A DNA stretch of 64,000 bases from Terriglobus sp. RCC_193 (GTDB lineage: Bacteria > Acidobacteriota > Terriglobia > Terriglobales > Acidobacteriaceae): contig NZ_JBFUPK010000003.1 in NCBI RefSeq assembly GCF_041355105.1, positions 28,245 to 92,244 of the forward strand, read 5' to 3'. Positions 1 through 8,377 of this stretch are shown here, in pieces; within the stretch, counting starts at the first letter, position 1, and every line of letters starts with the position of its first letter. The position numbers were made by a program, and so were the translations under genes. The notes below the pieces were generated by a model. The model did no database searches. It had not been told where the DNA came from and saw only the letters and a list, made by a program, of their open reading frames with translations.

Positions 1-85
1 TGTTCCCTGTTCCCTGTTCCCTGTTCCCTGTTCCCTGTTCCCTGTTCCCTGTTCCCTGTTCCCTGTTCCCTGTTCCCTGTTCCCT
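1..85. repeat. Heptamer tandem repeat TGTTCCC, 12 copies at window edge
   Basis: Twelve perfect head-to-tail copies of the 7-mer TGTTCCC plus one base run from the first base of the window, so the array may continue outside it. It ends 6 bp from the pyk stop codon and is therefore in the 3' flank of pyk (read there as GGGAACA). Seven-base units resemble the heptameric STRR class known from cyanobacteria. No interruption or variant unit is seen, which suggests recent slippage. Confidence 0.97.
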
Positions 86-91
86 AAAATC

Positions 92-1558
92 CTAAGCGTC
101 CGGAATCTCATGCAGCTTCATGAAGTTCGTGCCACCGATGCGGCTGGCTGTTCCACCCACAATGCCCAGCACCTCGCGCGGTGCCGCCAGCCCCAGGCCA
201 CGCAGTTTCTCCACGGCCATCTCCACCTGCAGATCGCCACCGCCAAAGCGGTCCACCTGCAGCGGATACACGCCCCACAGCATCATGCACTTGCCAATGA
301 CATCCGTCTCCGTGGACAGCGCATAGATCTGTACATTCGGGCGGTACTTCGATAGCAAACGCGCGGAAGTTCCCGACTCCGTGAAGACGGCAATCGCCTT
401 CAGATCCAGGTCCTCTGCAGAGTGCGCCATGCTCTCGCAGATCGTCTCGGCCACACTCAACTTCGCGCCCTTCGCATGCATGGGAAGCTGCGGAGCCGTC
501 GCAGGATCCAGCACCATCTGCGCCTCTGTCTCCACAATGATCTTTGCCATCATAGCCACGGACTGCACAGGATACTTACCTGCCGCGGACTCTGCGGAAA
601 GCATCACTGCATCCGTACCGTCATACACGGCGTTGGCCACGTCGCTGGCTTCCGCGCGTGTCGGACGCGGATTGTCGATCATGCTCTCCAGCATCTGGGT
701 TGCCGTGATCACCGGCTTGCGATACGCCAGCGCGCGGCGGATGATGTGCTTCTGAATCGCAGGCACTTTCTCCGGTGGCACTTCCACGCCCAGATCGCCT
801 CGCGCCACCATCAGCGCATCCGTCTCTTCCAGAATCTCTTCCAGGTTCTCAATCGCCTGCGGCTTTTCCAGCTTCGCCACAATCCACGCGTCGAAGTTCA
901 GTTCCTTCATGCGGCGGCGCGTGTAACGGATGTCCTCCGCCGTACGCACAAACGACAACGCCAGCGCATGCACGCCCTGCTTCGCGATGAATTCGAGATC
1001 TTCCTCGTCCTTCTCCGTCAGCGCAGGCACCTTCACCGGGATGCCCGGCAGGTTGATGCCCTTGTTCTCACCCAGGTAGCCGCCGTTGACGATGTCACAG
1101 ACCACATCCAGACCATCGACACGCGCCACACGCAGCTCAATCAGGCCGTCGGACAGCAGGATCGTATCGCCCGGTCCCAGGTTCTCCGCCAGCGTCGGGA
1201 ACACGGTGCTCACCTTCTCGGCGGTTCCCTTCATCTCATGCGGCGTAATGATGAGCTGCTTCCCGGCTTCCAGCAGCACCGGTTTGCCGTCTACCAGCTT
1301 GCCCGTACGAATCTTCGGCCCCTGCAGGTCGGCCAGCAGGCAGATCGGCTTACCTTCGCTCTCGCTGACCTCGCGCACCATGCGGATCAGTTCCGCCTTC
1401 TGTTCATGCGAGCCATGCGAAAAGTTCAAACGCGCCACATCCAGGCCCGCGCGCACCAGTTGCCGGAAGACCTCCGGTGAAGACGAAGCCGGTCCCAGCG
1501 TTCCTACAATCTTGGCGCTGCGGCCTGTGCCGCCCAGCAGAAAATTACCTTCGCTCAT
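92..1558 (-). CDS. pyk: Pyruvate kinase
   Basis: Cytosolic glycolytic enzyme converting phosphoenolpyruvate and ADP to pyruvate and ATP. The product (488 aa from this start) has the whole family layout: N-terminal barrel start AKIVGTLGPASS, the NFSHG and DLQGPKIRTG blocks, a B domain, the catalytic-lysine signature IVAKLEKPQAIEN, the metal/substrate segment MVARGDLGVEV, the ITATQMLESM motif, and a C-terminal regulatory domain. The open frame extends 13 codons further upstream, but ATG at 1558 has GGAG 6 bases ahead and matches the usual N-terminus. It appears monocistronic; its 3' flank is the heptamer array. Confidence 0.97.
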   Translation of the reverse strand: MSEGNFLLGGTGRSAKIVGTLGPASSSPEVFRQLVRAGLDVARLNFSHGSHEQKAELIRMVREVSESEGKPICLLADLQGPKIRTGKLVDGKPVLLEAGKQLIITPHEMKGTAEKVSTVFPTLAENLGPGDTILLSDGLIELRVARVDGLDVVCDIVNGGYLGENKGINLPGIPVKVPALTEKDEEDLEFIAKQGVHALALSFVRTAEDIRYTRRRMKELNFDAWIVAKLEKPQAIENLEEILEETDALMVARGDLGVEVPPEKVPAIQKHIIRRALAYRKPVITATQMLESMIDNPRPTRAEASDVANAVYDGTDAVMLSAESAAGKYPVQSVAMMAKIIVETEAQMVLDPATAPQLPMHAKGAKLSVAETICESMAHSAEDLDLKAIAVFTESGTSARLLSKYRPNVQIYALSTETDVIGKCMMLWGVYPLQVDRFGGGDLQVEMAVEKLRGLGLAAPREVLGIVGGTASRIGGTNFMKLHEIPDA

Positions 1559-1746
1559 CGTTCTCCAGACCGGACGTGTGAAAATTCCCGTCGGCACAGC
1601 TTAAGTTTTCCTCCCGAAGAAAGGGAAACAATCTGTACATGGGGCCTCTCGCATTATCGGTAACTATGCGGATTCCGGCAAACCGGGGCGAATATCGCTC
1701 ACTCCCGGGTGCAGCCACCGCGCTGTTTAAAAATTCATCCGCCGAC

Positions 1747-2724
1747 TCAAATATCAAACACCGCCGGCCCTGCGTCCCGTGCCAGTTCGGCATTCAACTC
1801 CGCACCACACAGCACCGTCAACGACGTCAGAAAGAGCCACACCAGCAGCACTACGCCCGTTCCCAGCGGTCCATACACCTTGGAATAGTGTGTGAACCGC
1901 GTGACATAAAAACCAAACGCCACGGTAGAGACGAACCATGTTGCCGTGGCAAACGCCGCTCCCGGCATAACCTCGCGCCAGCTTGGGCGTATCGGAATCC
2001 CAAAGCGATAAATCACCGCCAGCACGGCAGCCGTAGCGCCCAACGAAGCTACCCAGCGAACAGCGTTCGCCGTCCAGTACAGCCCTGAATCCCACCCCGT
2101 GGGCGAGTACCGCATCAATCCCAGCAAACCGTAATGCCCGAAGATCACCAGCAGGCTTGCCACCGCCATCGGCACCGCTGCAATCGGCACCATCAGATAC
2201 GACTGCAACTGCCGCCGCAGCAATCCGCGCCACCCGCCGCCCCAGCAGGCCTCCGTCAGACCATACGCACGGCGAAATCCTTCCATCAACGTGGCTAGCA
2301 CGCCCGCCGCACCGCCAATGCTCACAAAGGTCGCCGCCAGCAGAACCGTTGCGGACTGCGGCTTGCTATGCGTGGTGTTAAAGAACCCGGAAAACAGCGG
2401 CCACACACTCTCCGGCAGAACGCGGATGGCAAACACTTCAATCTGCGAACGCAACGGCCCTGTGTACGGGACCAGCGCAATCATCGCGGCCAGCACCGCA
2501 ATCATGGGAAAGATGGCAAAGATCGCGGAATACGCCGTCGCCTTGGCCGTGTTCAGGCAGTCATGCTGAAAGGCATTCCAATAGGCCAGCCGCACCTTAT
2601 CCGTGAAGCGCAGGCCTTCACTGCCCAGGCCTACGCCCATCTCCATTGCATGACGATGCGCCGAGCGCGCGTGTTGCAGCACGGCCTCTGCGGCGCGATT
2701 CGTACGTCGCGTCGTCTGGTCCAC
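1747..2724 (-). CDS. YihY/BrkB family inner-membrane protein
   Basis: A 325-aa polytopic membrane protein of the YihY/virulence-factor BrkB family (once misnamed RNase BN). After a basic, soluble N-terminus of about 55 residues come roughly six hydrophobic segments, the first at about 64-85, with others near 122-145, 175-200, 220-245, 255-280 and 285-310. The family hallmark ATAYSAIFAIFPM and the late segment YGPLGTGVVLLVWLF are visible. The molecular function of the family is not settled. The start is GTG without a clear Shine-Dalgarno; an internal ATG about 27 codons in is an alternative. Confidence 0.85.
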   Translation of the reverse strand: MDQTTRRTNRAAEAVLQHARSAHRHAMEMGVGLGSEGLRFTDKVRLAYWNAFQHDCLNTAKATAYSAIFAIFPMIAVLAAMIALVPYTGPLRSQIEVFAIRVLPESVWPLFSGFFNTTHSKPQSATVLLAATFVSIGGAAGVLATLMEGFRRAYGLTEACWGGGWRGLLRRQLQSYLMVPIAAVPMAVASLLVIFGHYGLLGLMRYSPTGWDSGLYWTANAVRWVASLGATAAVLAVIYRFGIPIRPSWREVMPGAAFATATWFVSTVAFGFYVTRFTHYSKVYGPLGTGVVLLVWLFLTSLTVLCGAELNAELARDAGPAVFDI

Positions 2725-2894
2725 TTCGATTGGATCTGCGGGCTCCAGTCCCTATCTCCTTCACAAGCAATCGCGTCGTGCTTGAATAAGGATGCGCCCC
2801 ACACAGCGACGGTGCAAGCTAAGCTCATACAAACAAAAGCGTCACACAACTCCTGGAGCGAAAGTGCGCCATCCAGCGAAGTTCATACACCGAG

Positions 2895-2960
2895 GCTCAT
2901 CGCGCGAAAGCGCGTCATCCTGAGCGAAACGAAGTGAAGTCGAAGGACCTGCTTTCCTTC
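2895..2960. repeat. REP-like palindromic repeat, degenerate copy
   Basis: Contains a CGCGC-gaaa-GCGCG mini-hairpin (2901-2914) followed by a version of the tcatcctgagcgaa(g)cgaag module and a gaaggacctgctttcc tail. The same modules recur near 13.8, 23.9, 26.5, 41.3, 44.6, 45.7 and 59.6 kb. It lies in the 271-bp gap between the 259-aa gene and the BrkB-family gene; nothing else is recognisable in that gap. Confidence 0.8.
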
Positions 2961-2995
2961 AAGCCGCTACGATTTGCACGCAAGCCAAAGCACCG

Positions 2996-3775
2996 CTAAT
3001 TGATGCTGACCGCCTTGTTCTTCACAAACGTCACACTTACCGGCTTGCCATCGTTATCAAACAACACGGTGCGGTCGCCCACCTGCCCCGGCCCGGGCTT
3101 GCTCACCTGCCCCAGCGCCAGATCGGTCTGCAACTCGTTCATGCCCTTCTCTACGCGGTGTTCGTCAACCGCCTTCCACACCTCGGGCTTCCAGTGCTTG
3201 TACAACACATGCGGATCGTCATAGAAGAAGCATTCGTCGAGGAAGAAGTTATAAAACTTGCCCTCACGATCGCCCACCGGAACGCCCCATAACTTCGAGG
3301 GATCATCCTTGCGGTGGAATAGCATGACCACCTGGGCATCGCCCTTGGGAACGCGGCTATACACCGACGCAGGCGCCTTCTGCTCAATGAAATTCACCAC
3401 GTCCAATGGCTCCGCGCCCAGTAGCAGCGGCCCGGGACGCGCGTAGTCCATGCGCGCAGTCGTTGCGGGATAGGCATTCATCTGACCCGCAGCCCACACC
3501 CACACGCGCTTGCCATTCAACTCACGCGCGTCTTTCAGATCGCTCTGGTGCAACCGCCGCGGCAATACCATCTCATCTGCGGTGTAGCTCTCTTCCACGG
3601 CTGCAACGGGCTTCGCAGCCTCATGCCGCGTGCGCCAGATCAGGTACACCCGCACCGCAGTCACCACCACCAGCAGCAAGGTGAACCACAGAATCAATTT
3701 CTTAAGGGAAGGCCCTTTGCTCTCAGGAACATCATTCCCGGAACCGTTAGCAGCAGGAGTATCGAACATGCCCAT
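2996..3775 (-). CDS. Uncharacterised membrane-anchored protein, 259 aa
   Basis: I do not recognise a family. A 25-residue acidic/polar N-terminus is followed by one strong transmembrane segment (about 27-47, LILWFTLLLVVVTAVRVYLIW). The remaining 210 residues are presumably periplasmic, rich in aromatic residues, with motifs such as NGKRVWVWAAGQMNAYP and FFLDECFFYDDPHVLYKHW. It lies 72 bp downstream of the MFS gene on the same strand, so it may be co-transcribed with the tolC-MFS pair and could be an accessory subunit. That role is inference from position only. Confidence 0.75.
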   Translation of the reverse strand: MGMFDTPAANGSGNDVPESKGPSLKKLILWFTLLLVVVTAVRVYLIWRTRHEAAKPVAAVEESYTADEMVLPRRLHQSDLKDARELNGKRVWVWAAGQMNAYPATTARMDYARPGPLLLGAEPLDVVNFIEQKAPASVYSRVPKGDAQVVMLFHRKDDPSKLWGVPVGDREGKFYNFFLDECFFYDDPHVLYKHWKPEVWKAVDEHRVEKGMNELQTDLALGQVSKPGPGQVGDRTVLFDNDGKPVSVTFVKNKAVSIN

Positions 3776-3847
3776 ATCGCAAGCAGATTACCGCAGAACC
3801 CGAAGCACGACCTACCCTGAGCGACACAAAACTGTTCCCTGCGAAAA

Positions 3848-5197
3848 CTAATCCACCGGCTCGCTCACAGCGTAAGCGGCGTTTGCCTCCAACAACTCTT
3901 CCGCATTCAGCGTATTCACATTCCGCAGCGTGGGAAAGAAGATGCTCCACAGCACCGTCACCATCACCGACCCGATGCCGCCAAACACCACGGCGCGCAC
4001 CGCGCCAAACCACTGCGCCGTCAAGCCACTTTCAAACTCTCCAAACTCATTCGAAGCGCCCAGAAACAGCCAGTTAATGGCCGACACGCGGCCACGCATC
4101 GCGGGCGGCGTTCCAAGCTGCAGAACCGTCTGCCGCACAATGACTGAGATATTGTCACTGGCCCCCAGCACAAACAACGCCGCCAGCGACAATGGCAGCG
4201 ACTTCGACAACCCGAACACCACCGTGGCCACGCCGAACACACCCACCGCCACCAGCATCAGCTTGCCCGCGCTATGCCGTATTGGTCGTAACGAAAGTGT
4301 GATGGAAGTACACAACGCACCCAGCGCCGGTGCGGCACGCAGGATACCCAGTCCACGAGGCCCCGCATGAAGAATGTCCTGCGCAAAGATCGGCATCAGA
4401 GACACCGCGCCGCCCAGCAGCACGGCGAACATATCCAGCGAGATCGATCCCAGCAGCAGTTTTGCCTTCCGCACATACCGCGCGCCTTCCATCATCGTCT
4501 GCAACGACATGGCGCGGCTCTCCGTCTGCTCTTTGCGTGGCCGCAGCGTACTCACCAGCACCACAAACGTCAGCATGGTCAATATCGTCAGCGCATACAC
4601 AATCGGAGCGCCGGTCCACTTCGCCATCGCACCAGAGAATTGAAAGGTGAACAGCAACCCACCCACCGCAGGTCCGCTGATGTTCGCAATCTGAAAGATC
4701 GCCGAGCCCCACGTCATCGCGTTCACAAACGCACCCCTGGGTACAAGCTGCGGCTGAATGGCTGCGGAAGCAGGCCCGCTGAACGCGCGCCCTGCACCAA
4801 TGAAGAACAGCATCACGTAGATGTACAGAACATGCCGCACACCCACCAGCGACATGTACAGCAAAACCGCAGTACATATAGCCTGCATGGCATAACAGGA
4901 AACAATAATGCGCTGACGGTCATACCGATCCGCAGCATGGCCCGCTGGCAGAACAAAGAAGATGCCAGGCAGAAACAACGCCAGGCCAGTGCAGCCCAGC
5001 AGAAATGCATTGTGTGTCAGTTGATAAATCTGCCATGCAACGGCGACAGACTGCGCCTCCGCACCCATGATCGCCAGCATGCGCGCCAGTTGATAACGGC
5101 GAAAGTTGCGCGACGAGAACGCCGCACCTTCCTTGCCTTCCGAATCTAACGGGCGTTTGCCGTGATGCACTTCACTGGAATAGGCGGAGTCGGGCAT
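3848..5197 (-). CDS. MFS transporter, EntS/MFS_3-like exporter
   Basis: A 449-aa major facilitator of the MFS_3 (enterobactin-exporter EntS-like) group with about 12 hydrophobic segments. Visible landmarks are RRYQLARMLAIMGAEAQSVAV at the first helix and the loop-2/3 signature GHAADRYDRQR (family GxxaDrxdRr). Such proteins export siderophores, drugs or small molecules across the inner membrane by proton antiport. The TolC-family gene is immediately upstream on the same strand (68-bp gap), suggesting a tandem export system, though no periplasmic adaptor gene is adjacent. The substrate cannot be read from the sequence. Confidence 0.88.
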   Translation of the reverse strand: MPDSAYSSEVHHGKRPLDSEGKEGAAFSSRNFRRYQLARMLAIMGAEAQSVAVAWQIYQLTHNAFLLGCTGLALFLPGIFFVLPAGHAADRYDRQRIIVSCYAMQAICTAVLLYMSLVGVRHVLYIYVMLFFIGAGRAFSGPASAAIQPQLVPRGAFVNAMTWGSAIFQIANISGPAVGGLLFTFQFSGAMAKWTGAPIVYALTILTMLTFVVLVSTLRPRKEQTESRAMSLQTMMEGARYVRKAKLLLGSISLDMFAVLLGGAVSLMPIFAQDILHAGPRGLGILRAAPALGALCTSITLSLRPIRHSAGKLMLVAVGVFGVATVVFGLSKSLPLSLAALFVLGASDNISVIVRQTVLQLGTPPAMRGRVSAINWLFLGASNEFGEFESGLTAQWFGAVRAVVFGGIGSVMVTVLWSIFFPTLRNVNTLNAEELLEANAAYAVSEPVD

Positions 5198-5265
5198 CCC
5201 TGTCTTCTATGGTGACATAGCAAGGACGTACCCATTGCATCTGCCGTTAGCAGAGTACAGAAACT

Positions 5266-6864
5266 TTAGTCGCCCAGGTAAGAGTTGTACTGCGACTCCA
5301 CCACACCTGTGTTGCGTGCCAGTTGCAGCTTCGCCGTATTGAACTGGTACAGCGCACTCACAAGCTGTGCCTGTGCATTGGCCAGCGTAGCCTGCGCGCG
5401 CACAACGGGCAGGTTGTCATCAATGCCCGCGCGATAACGCTGCCGCGTTTCGTCCAGCGCTTCCGCAGCCAGGTCCACATTGCTCGTAGCGTCCTTCACC
5501 AACTCGTCAGACGTGTTCACATCCAGCAACGCCGAACGGATCTGCGCCTCAATGTAAGCCTTCAGGCTGTCCACTTCCTTACGCAGATGAACCAGCCGCG
5601 CATCGGCCACTTCGCGATCGCCGCGAATCCGTGCTTCCTCAAAGATGGGGAAGTTGATACCACCCTGCGCGGAGAACACACCGTGATACAAACCGCGCGT
5701 CTGGCCCAGAACACCATAGAAGCCGCCCAGTGTTACCGCAGGCAGACGTTCATACTTCACAGCCTTGCGCTGCAACTCGGCGGTCTTCATCTGCGCCTGC
5801 AACGACAGCAGGTCCTTGCGACGCTTCAGCGCCACCTGATTCGCAGTTTCCAGCGGCAGAGCTTCCAGTTCGTGATACGGAACCGCATCGGTCAGCACCA
5901 GCGGCTGGTCCGCTGCCAGCCCCATCAACCGGTTCAACTGAATCTTGTCTTTCGCGAATGTCGCTTCATCGGCAATCAGTTCCTGTTGCCGAGTCTGCCG
6001 CTCCACGCGTGCGCGGATCAGGTCCAGATTGGTTCCCGTACCAGCATCCTTGCGTGCCTGCGACTGCCGCTCCAGCTCCAGATCGCTGGCCACCTGCGAC
6101 TTCGCATTCTCAATGGAAGCCACGTCTGATAGCACCAGGATGTACTGTGAGGCCACCTTATTCACCACGTCACCGCGGTCCAGGTAGAGCTGCCACTTCG
6201 CCACGTCACCTACGGACTTCGAGGCCTTGTACACCTCGTATGCAGGCAGATTGAACAACTGCTGTGACACATTCAACTGTGCACCGGTCGTGTCATATTT
6301 CACGATCGTGTCGAATGTCGTTCCCGGAGGCAGCAACGCACCCAGTGAGCTGGGCTTGAAGCCCATCGCCGCCAGGTTCACTTGCTGTGTATTCGTCTTG
6401 GCAACAGCGGTCATTGTCGGAATCAGCGCGCTGAACGCCGTCTTCTGCAATCCACTGATCTGTCGCTGATTCTGCAGGTCAACCGAAATCGTCAGATTAT
6501 GTTCCAGGGCAATCCGCACGGCATCATCCAGCGACAGCGACAGTGGCTGACCAGTGGAAACCGGCGTCGTCACACCATGCCCCAGGTCCTGCGGCCTGGC
6601 CGCATCCAGGGCCGCCTGCACCGGTTGCGACACAGCCTGCGGTGCGGGAGCCTCCGGCAGGTTCATTGCATCGGCTACGGGTGGCTGCTTCTGCGGCGCG
6701 ACCGCAGTCTGGATAGCGGGCTCCTGTACAGGCGCAACCGGTTGGGTTTGCGCGGAGGCAACCATCGGCGCCGCCAGTACCACGGCGGCCCACATCGGCA
6801 ATCTTTTGGAAGAAACGCTTTGGCTCAAGGCTTTCTGACTCTTGGCCCCGGAAGGGGCAGACAT
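5266..6864 (-). CDS. TolC-family outer-membrane efflux protein
   Basis: A 532-aa outer-membrane factor. The N-terminus has a basic stretch and a hydrophobic core ending in an Ala-x-Ala-like site near residue 38, then an Ala/Pro/Gln-rich linker to about residue 100. Two OEP repeats follow, marked by LSLDDAVRIALEHNLTI and a second-half coiled region ending LYQFNTAKLQLARNTG, typical of TolC/OprM trimers that form a periplasmic tunnel. It precedes the MFS gene on the same strand. The start is ATG at 6864 with no clear Shine-Dalgarno; a later in-frame ATG lies inside the signal region. Confidence 0.9.
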   Translation of the reverse strand: MSAPSGAKSQKALSQSVSSKRLPMWAAVVLAAPMVASAQTQPVAPVQEPAIQTAVAPQKQPPVADAMNLPEAPAPQAVSQPVQAALDAARPQDLGHGVTTPVSTGQPLSLSLDDAVRIALEHNLTISVDLQNQRQISGLQKTAFSALIPTMTAVAKTNTQQVNLAAMGFKPSSLGALLPPGTTFDTIVKYDTTGAQLNVSQQLFNLPAYEVYKASKSVGDVAKWQLYLDRGDVVNKVASQYILVLSDVASIENAKSQVASDLELERQSQARKDAGTGTNLDLIRARVERQTRQQELIADEATFAKDKIQLNRLMGLAADQPLVLTDAVPYHELEALPLETANQVALKRRKDLLSLQAQMKTAELQRKAVKYERLPAVTLGGFYGVLGQTRGLYHGVFSAQGGINFPIFEEARIRGDREVADARLVHLRKEVDSLKAYIEAQIRSALLDVNTSDELVKDATSNVDLAAEALDETRQRYRAGIDDNLPVVRAQATLANAQAQLVSALYQFNTAKLQLARNTGVVESQYNSYLGD

Positions 6865-6920
6865 TTCATTCGATTCCCGGAACCGCCCGGCGGTTGCGGA
6901 AAGTTTATCGTGCGCTACTT

Positions 6921-7186
6921 AGAGCCAGTTATGCCTTTTGTGAGTGCTTCCGCTGGGATTCGGCGTTTTCGAGGCCAAGGAGCGAGTTGCGCGGGATACC
7001 GGGTGTATCTTAGCGAGGAGTGACGCCGGGATCGGAAACGCCGGCCCAGCCCGGAGGGTTGCGAGTGGAGCGCGCTCCGGCTTTGTTGTCGTCCTTGCCT
7101 TGGAATTACCAATGTCTGCGTCCTCCGCCGCGCCGGAACACGCTCCACCCGCAACGGAAGCTCACACAAAAGGTATAACTGGCTCT
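6921..7186. repeat. Inverted-repeat element in divergent intergenic region
   Basis: This fills most of the 415-bp gap between the TolC gene (leftward) and the DsbA-like gene (rightward). The outer arms 6921-6942 and 7165-7186 are inverted copies matching at 21 of 22 positions (agagccagttat.ccttttgtg); weaker similarity (cttccg.tg) continues inward. Inside lie a GATAC-cgggt-GTATC hairpin (6995-7009) and a second inverted pair, 7058-7080 with 7133-7155 (20 of 23 match). No ORF of note lies within. It resembles a MITE-like non-coding element or a large cruciform/structured RNA; which one is unknown. Confidence 0.8.
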
Positions 7187-7279
7187 AGTGCCGGCGACTT
7201 TCTACCGGGCCATACGTCATAGAATGCAGAACATGGCGCATGTGTGGCCCGCGAGCCCGCGCCCGGAGACCCGACACCC

Positions 7280-7972
7280 ATGCTCCATCGCAGTTCGATC
7301 CGCCGTACCCTGGCCGCTTCCCTGCTTTCCATCGGCCTTGCCGCCGTGCCTGCTGCCCACGCGCAGTTCGCCGGAACGCCCGACCCTTCCACCTTCCGTG
7401 ACACCTCCATGCTGAAGCCACCCGCCGGTCACAAGGTGGCGATTATCGAATTCTTCGACCTGGAATGCCCTGCCTGCCGCACCGCCAACCCCATTGTGGA
7501 GCGCGCTGCCGCGCAGTATCACGTGCCGCTGATCCGTTATGACTTCCCCCTCCAGATGCACGTCTGGAGCAAGGACGCCGCTATCTTTGCCCGCTACCTG
7601 CAGGACCGCGTCAGCCCGGAACTGGCGAACAAGTACCGCGACGACGTCTTCCAGCAGCAGCCCGCCCTGAACAGCAAGGACGACCTGCAGAACTTCACCC
7701 GTCGCTGGATGCAGCAGCACGGCCAGGCCATGCCCTTTTCGATGGATCCCAAATTCGCCGCCGAAGTGCAGGCAGACTACAACCTGGGCCTGAAGCTGAA
7801 CGTCACTCGTACCCCCACCATTGTGGTGGCCACAGCGAACAAGTGGCAGATCGTCTCCGGCAGCGAAAGCGGATCGAACGATCCCAACCGCATCTTCGCC
7901 ATGGTGGAAGGCGCGCTCCACCAGACACAGGGCGCACCCGCCGTCGCCAACACCGCAACACACAAGAAGTAA
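7280..7972 (+). CDS. Secreted DsbA-family thioredoxin-fold protein
   Basis: A 230-aa protein with a signal peptide (1-28, cleavage after AAHA) and a thioredoxin fold of the DsbA/DsbG type. The redox motif C63-P-A-C66 sits in EFFDLECPACRTAN and the cis-proline loop reads TRTPTIVV near residue 183. A periplasmic thiol oxidoreductase or disulfide carrier is the likely role; CPAC is an unusual variant of CPHC. The frame opens 12 codons earlier, but ATG 7280 gives an intact signal peptide with GGAG about 12 bases upstream. A strong terminator follows at 7992. Confidence 0.88.
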   Translation: MLHRSSIRRTLAASLLSIGLAAVPAAHAQFAGTPDPSTFRDTSMLKPPAGHKVAIIEFFDLECPACRTANPIVERAAAQYHVPLIRYDFPLQMHVWSKDAAIFARYLQDRVSPELANKYRDDVFQQQPALNSKDDLQNFTRRWMQQHGQAMPFSMDPKFAAEVQADYNLGLKLNVTRTPTIVVATANKWQIVSGSESGSNDPNRIFAMVEGALHQTQGAPAVANTATHKK

Positions 7973-7991
7973 CCTCTTCCGGAAGCAACAG

Positions 7992-8020
7992 AAAAGCCCA
8001 CCCTTCACGGGTGGGCTTTT
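7992..8020. terminator. Perfect bidirectional intrinsic terminator
   Basis: A 12-bp perfect stem (AAAAGCCCACCC / GGGTGGGCTTTT, arms 7992-8003 and 8009-8020) around a 5-base loop. It gives a T run on the plus strand after the DsbA-like gene and a T run on the minus strand after the convergent 93-aa gene, so it can serve both. Confidence 0.92.
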
Positions 8021-8038
8021 CATTTCCATGAAACGACC

Positions 8039-8320
8039 TTATCGAGGATTTTCGCCCGCCTTCACCGCCTGGCTATCCGCCTTGTCCTGCGCTTTGGCCG
8101 CATCCTTGGCTTCGCCGGTATTCAGTGCCTTCTCGCGCTTCTGGTCGGCCTTTTCCTGCGCCTTGGCTGCCTTCTTCTGCTGCTTCGACGCATGCTGGTC
8201 CGTATTTGCCTGCGCCGCTGCATCCTGACGAGCCTGTTCATTCGTCTGCTGTGCCGCCAGACTGCCCGCAAACGTCAGCGTAAGTGCCAGCAGCGCGGTG
8301 GTCATCGTTGTGTGCTTCAT
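8039..8320 (-). CDS. Small secreted Ala/Lys/Gln-rich protein, 93 aa
   Basis: A typical signal peptide (about 1-23, ending SLAAQ) is followed by a strongly charged, helix-prone region of Ala, Lys, Gln, Glu and Asp with recurring AKAQ(E/D)KAD motifs (KKAAKAQEKADQKREKA, then DAAKAQDKADSQA). It is probably periplasmic and coiled-coil or intrinsically disordered. I do not recognise a named family. It is convergent with the DsbA-like gene across a shared terminator, and the neighbouring minus-strand gene is another low-complexity secreted protein. Confidence 0.8.
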   Translation of the reverse strand: MKHTTMTTALLALTLTFAGSLAAQQTNEQARQDAAAQANTDQHASKQQKKAAKAQEKADQKREKALNTGEAKDAAKAQDKADSQAVKAGENPR

Positions 8321-8377
8321 TCGGTTTCACCTCCTGAATGATGAAGAAAGAAAAAGGATGCCTCTCACGTTTATGAG

